From: an uncultured Lachnospiraceae bacterium
Lineage (GTDB): Bacteria > Bacillota > Clostridia > Lachnospirales > Lachnospiraceae
NCBI GenBank assembly: GCA_945787485.1
Contig: CALZHV010000094.1
Location: 1-7,878, forward strand
Reading direction: 5' to 3'
Length of the DNA stretch: 7,878 bases
Translations under genes and position numbers: made by a program
Shown: in pieces, positions 6,169 through 7,878 of the stretch
How the letters are laid out: every line of letters starts with the position of its first letter
Numbering within the stretch: position 1 is the first letter of the stretch
Notes under the pieces: generated by a model
Database searches by the model: none
The model's input: the letters and a program-made list of their open reading frames with translations, nothing else
What the model was told of the DNA's origin: nothing

Positions 6169-6220
6169 GATATCTCTACAAGCATAAGCCTGTTAAAATT
6201 AAAAAATGTATTTTGTGATT

Positions 6221-7858
6221 TTATTTAAGCTCTATTGCTTTTCTTAAAACATAATCCTCTCCGGCATCAAACAATGCTTTTACCGCAGCTTCATCAAAAG
6301 GTATTTTTATATCAATATCATTTCTGCTTTCATGATCTGTTCCCGAATCAATCATAATATCACCATTTTCATCTAATACAACCGATGCAGAAAATGCTAT
6401 TGTACCGCTTTCAAGCTTCTGTGAAACAACTCCCTGTGCTGCCCCACATGACTCTGTAAAGCCCATAACAGTTACATTATCCTGACCACGAAGCAAAGTC
6501 GGAAGATGGTCTGCCGCACTTGCGCTTTGACCATTAACCAATATTACAATTTCTCCATGTGACCATATATCCTCGCCCATATATGTAACCGCCTTGCCTT
6601 TTACATATTTACCGGTTTCTTTGTCAACTTCATAATTACCCAGGGCATCATTCCATACACCGTCATATGAATAAAGATGCTCTCCCTCTTCGGCAAATAA
6701 TTCCACAAGTGCTTTTACCATCAAGCCGGCGCCTCCGCTATTATTACGAAGGTCGATTATTATTTTTTTCTTTCCTTTTGCTTTGTATTCAAGTAAGGAT
6801 TCACGGACAGTACTTTGCATTCCGGTATAGTCTTCACTTTTTGCAGAATTCATGTCATACATCATAGTTTTGATTCTAAACAGTACCGTCTCATCATCTA
6901 TTTCTGTAAAAGACATATTTCCGGCTTTATAACCATCATCAATAATATCTAATGTTTCTTTCATTCTAATATCAAAATCACCAAGCTTCGAGAGTGTAAT
7001 TTCCTGTTCCTTTGAAGAATCATCAATAAATGTAACATTTATTTTTTCTCCACCTACACCTCCTACCCACAATGGAGCATAAAAGCTTTCATTATCCTTA
7101 TCCGGCGTTGAAAAGCTTTGATAGTCAAGTTCATCCAAAATATCATCTATGCTTCTGCCATCCCAGCGAACAAGCTCTGTTCCGTTATGTATTCCCTGCC
7201 TGTACGCGGCACTTGATTCGTCTACATTTACAGCTACATATTTTCCGTTTGTAAGCTTTACAACGGCCAATCCATAATCATTTCCCGCCTTGCGTTTTGT
7301 AGCTTCATCCATTGTTTCTTCATTATTAGGGCAGAAATAAACATGCCCATCGTAAAATTCGTTGCAAAATTGATTCCATGCAATACAATTTTCAACCTCA
7401 TCATGATTTTTGTCAGCTTCTTCAAAGCGCGGTAAATACTTTTGATATAATGCATCATAATCAATTTCCTTATATTCTGACAGAATATAATGCTCTTTAA
7501 TATAAGAAAAACCTTTGTTAAAATCCTCTACATAATCAGCATGTCTGTAGCCTGCACTTTCATCAACAATCTGATATGTTAATATAAAAAGCAATAATGA
7601 CACGACACTTACCAGCTGTCTCACTCTTTTTTTATCAACAAAAAATCCTACAATAATAATTACCGAGCCGACATATGCAGTTGTTAATGCCTTGTCAACT
7701 CCAAAAAATGCCCCACATAAAATTGCAATAAAAAGCGGAGCCAGGTATGCCAGCTTCCATTTATTTGACACATATTTCTCCGAAATATATGCCACAAAAA
7801 TCAAAGCTGTTAAACATATTATTTCTATTATTAGAAAAATACTATCTCCTAATATCAT
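6221..7858 (-). CDS. Membrane-anchored S41-family serine protease, tricorn/IRBP-like active site
   Basis: A 545-residue protein. Four hydrophobic segments (about 6-24, 35-52, 60-74 and 79-97) form an N-terminal membrane domain. A probably extracytoplasmic protease follows, with a PDZ-like region near 190-290 and the S41 core from about 320 to 545. Core landmarks are IIIDLRNNSGG (366-376), VNGQSASAAD (441-450) with predicted nucleophile Ser447, and VMGFTESCGAAQG (464-476). In CtpA/Prc enzymes the last segment carries the catalytic Lys 25 residues after Ser; here that position is Gly472 and no Lys is near. Instead, DGHVYF (170-175) gives His172 where tricorn and IRBP-like proteins have a conserved His, and Glu510 lies near the position of the tricorn Glu. 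A Ser-His-Glu mechanism is therefore inferred. The start has a strong GGAGGAG site (7864-7870) five bases upstream. Its promoter lies beyond the window. The substrate is unknown, and the four-helix anchor is unusual compared with single-helix CtpA. Confidence 0.88.
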   Translation of the reverse strand: MILGDSIFLIIEIICLTALIFVAYISEKYVSNKWKLAYLAPLFIAILCGAFFGVDKALTTAYVGSVIIIVGFFVDKKRVRQLVSVVSLLLFILTYQIVDESAGYRHADYVEDFNKGFSYIKEHYILSEYKEIDYDALYQKYLPRFEEADKNHDEVENCIAWNQFCNEFYDGHVYFCPNNEETMDEATKRKAGNDYGLAVVKLTNGKYVAVNVDESSAAYRQGIHNGTELVRWDGRSIDDILDELDYQSFSTPDKDNESFYAPLWVGGVGGEKINVTFIDDSSKEQEITLSKLGDFDIRMKETLDIIDDGYKAGNMSFTEIDDETVLFRIKTMMYDMNSAKSEDYTGMQSTVRESLLEYKAKGKKKIIIDLRNNSGGAGLMVKALVELFAEEGEHLYSYDGVWNDALGNYEVDKETGKYVKGKAVTYMGEDIWSHGEIVILVNGQSASAADHLPTLLRGQDNVTVMGFTESCGAAQGVVSQKLESGTIAFSASVVLDENGDIMIDSGTDHESRNDIDIKIPFDEAAVKALFDAGEDYVLRKAIELK

Positions 7859-7878
7859 TTTTTCTCCTCCGGTCCATT

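Noticed and set aside
6176..6220. A possible terminator after the S41 protease gene, around ACAAGCATAAGCCTGT
   Set aside because: The hairpin has only six pairs with an internal A-C mismatch and no properly placed U run on the minus strand. I cannot say whether protease transcription reads into the acyltransferase gene.
7258..7464. A 68-codon minus-strand open frame within the protease gene
   Set aside because: It is an alternate frame of the S41 protease on the same strand, with no independent support. The protease frame is continuous through it, so it does not indicate a frameshift.

Overview
The window looks like a chromosomal segment of a low-GC Gram-positive anaerobe, most likely a Lachnospiraceae or related Clostridia member. 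The evidence is the AT-rich composition, AGGAG-type ribosome binding sites before most genes, canonical sigma-A promoters, A/T-ending codons and the character of the proteins. This is an inference from style; no marker gene is present. Seven protein genes are supported. Six lie on the minus strand and one, an Rrf2-type regulator, on the plus strand. I see no tRNA, rRNA, CRISPR array, insertion sequence or phage gene, and no gene-free stretch longer than about 230 bases.

Left part (1-3135, read right to left): metY (O-acetylhomoserine sulfhydrylase) is followed 86 bases later by cysK (O-acetylserine sulfhydrylase), which ends at a strong GC-rich hairpin at 759-786. Beyond the hairpin, an ECF-transporter S-component-like membrane protein has its own promoter and ends in a KTNE-type four-residue repeat. 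The metY-cysK gap holds three tandem 15-base AT-only-like units, each with a TATAAT hexamer on the coding strand.

Centre (3136-3830): metY is divergent from an Rrf2-family regulator. The two promoters stand back to back with 17-base spacers, and the dyad between their -35 boxes is centred exactly midway. The regulator has the CymR/IscR winged-helix signature and three cysteines placed as in Fe-S-binding IscR. I infer that it controls the sulfur-assimilation genes beside it and itself. It meets the next gene head-on at a two-way terminator whose loop contains the stop codon of that gene.

Right part (3816-7858, read right to left): a membrane-anchored S41 protease, then an acyltransferase-3 membrane protein with its own extended -10 promoter, then 10 bases later an NHA-type (SLC9B-like, CPA2) cation/proton antiporter. 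The acyltransferase and antiporter look like one operon. The protease has four N-terminal membrane segments and appears to use a tricorn/IRBP-like His-Ser-Glu arrangement, since the usual CtpA lysine is absent.

I do not see a clearly new multi-gene system. The most interesting points are the cysteine-bearing Rrf2 regulator with its symmetrical control region beside metY-cysK, the 15-base repeat array, and the unusual S41 protease.
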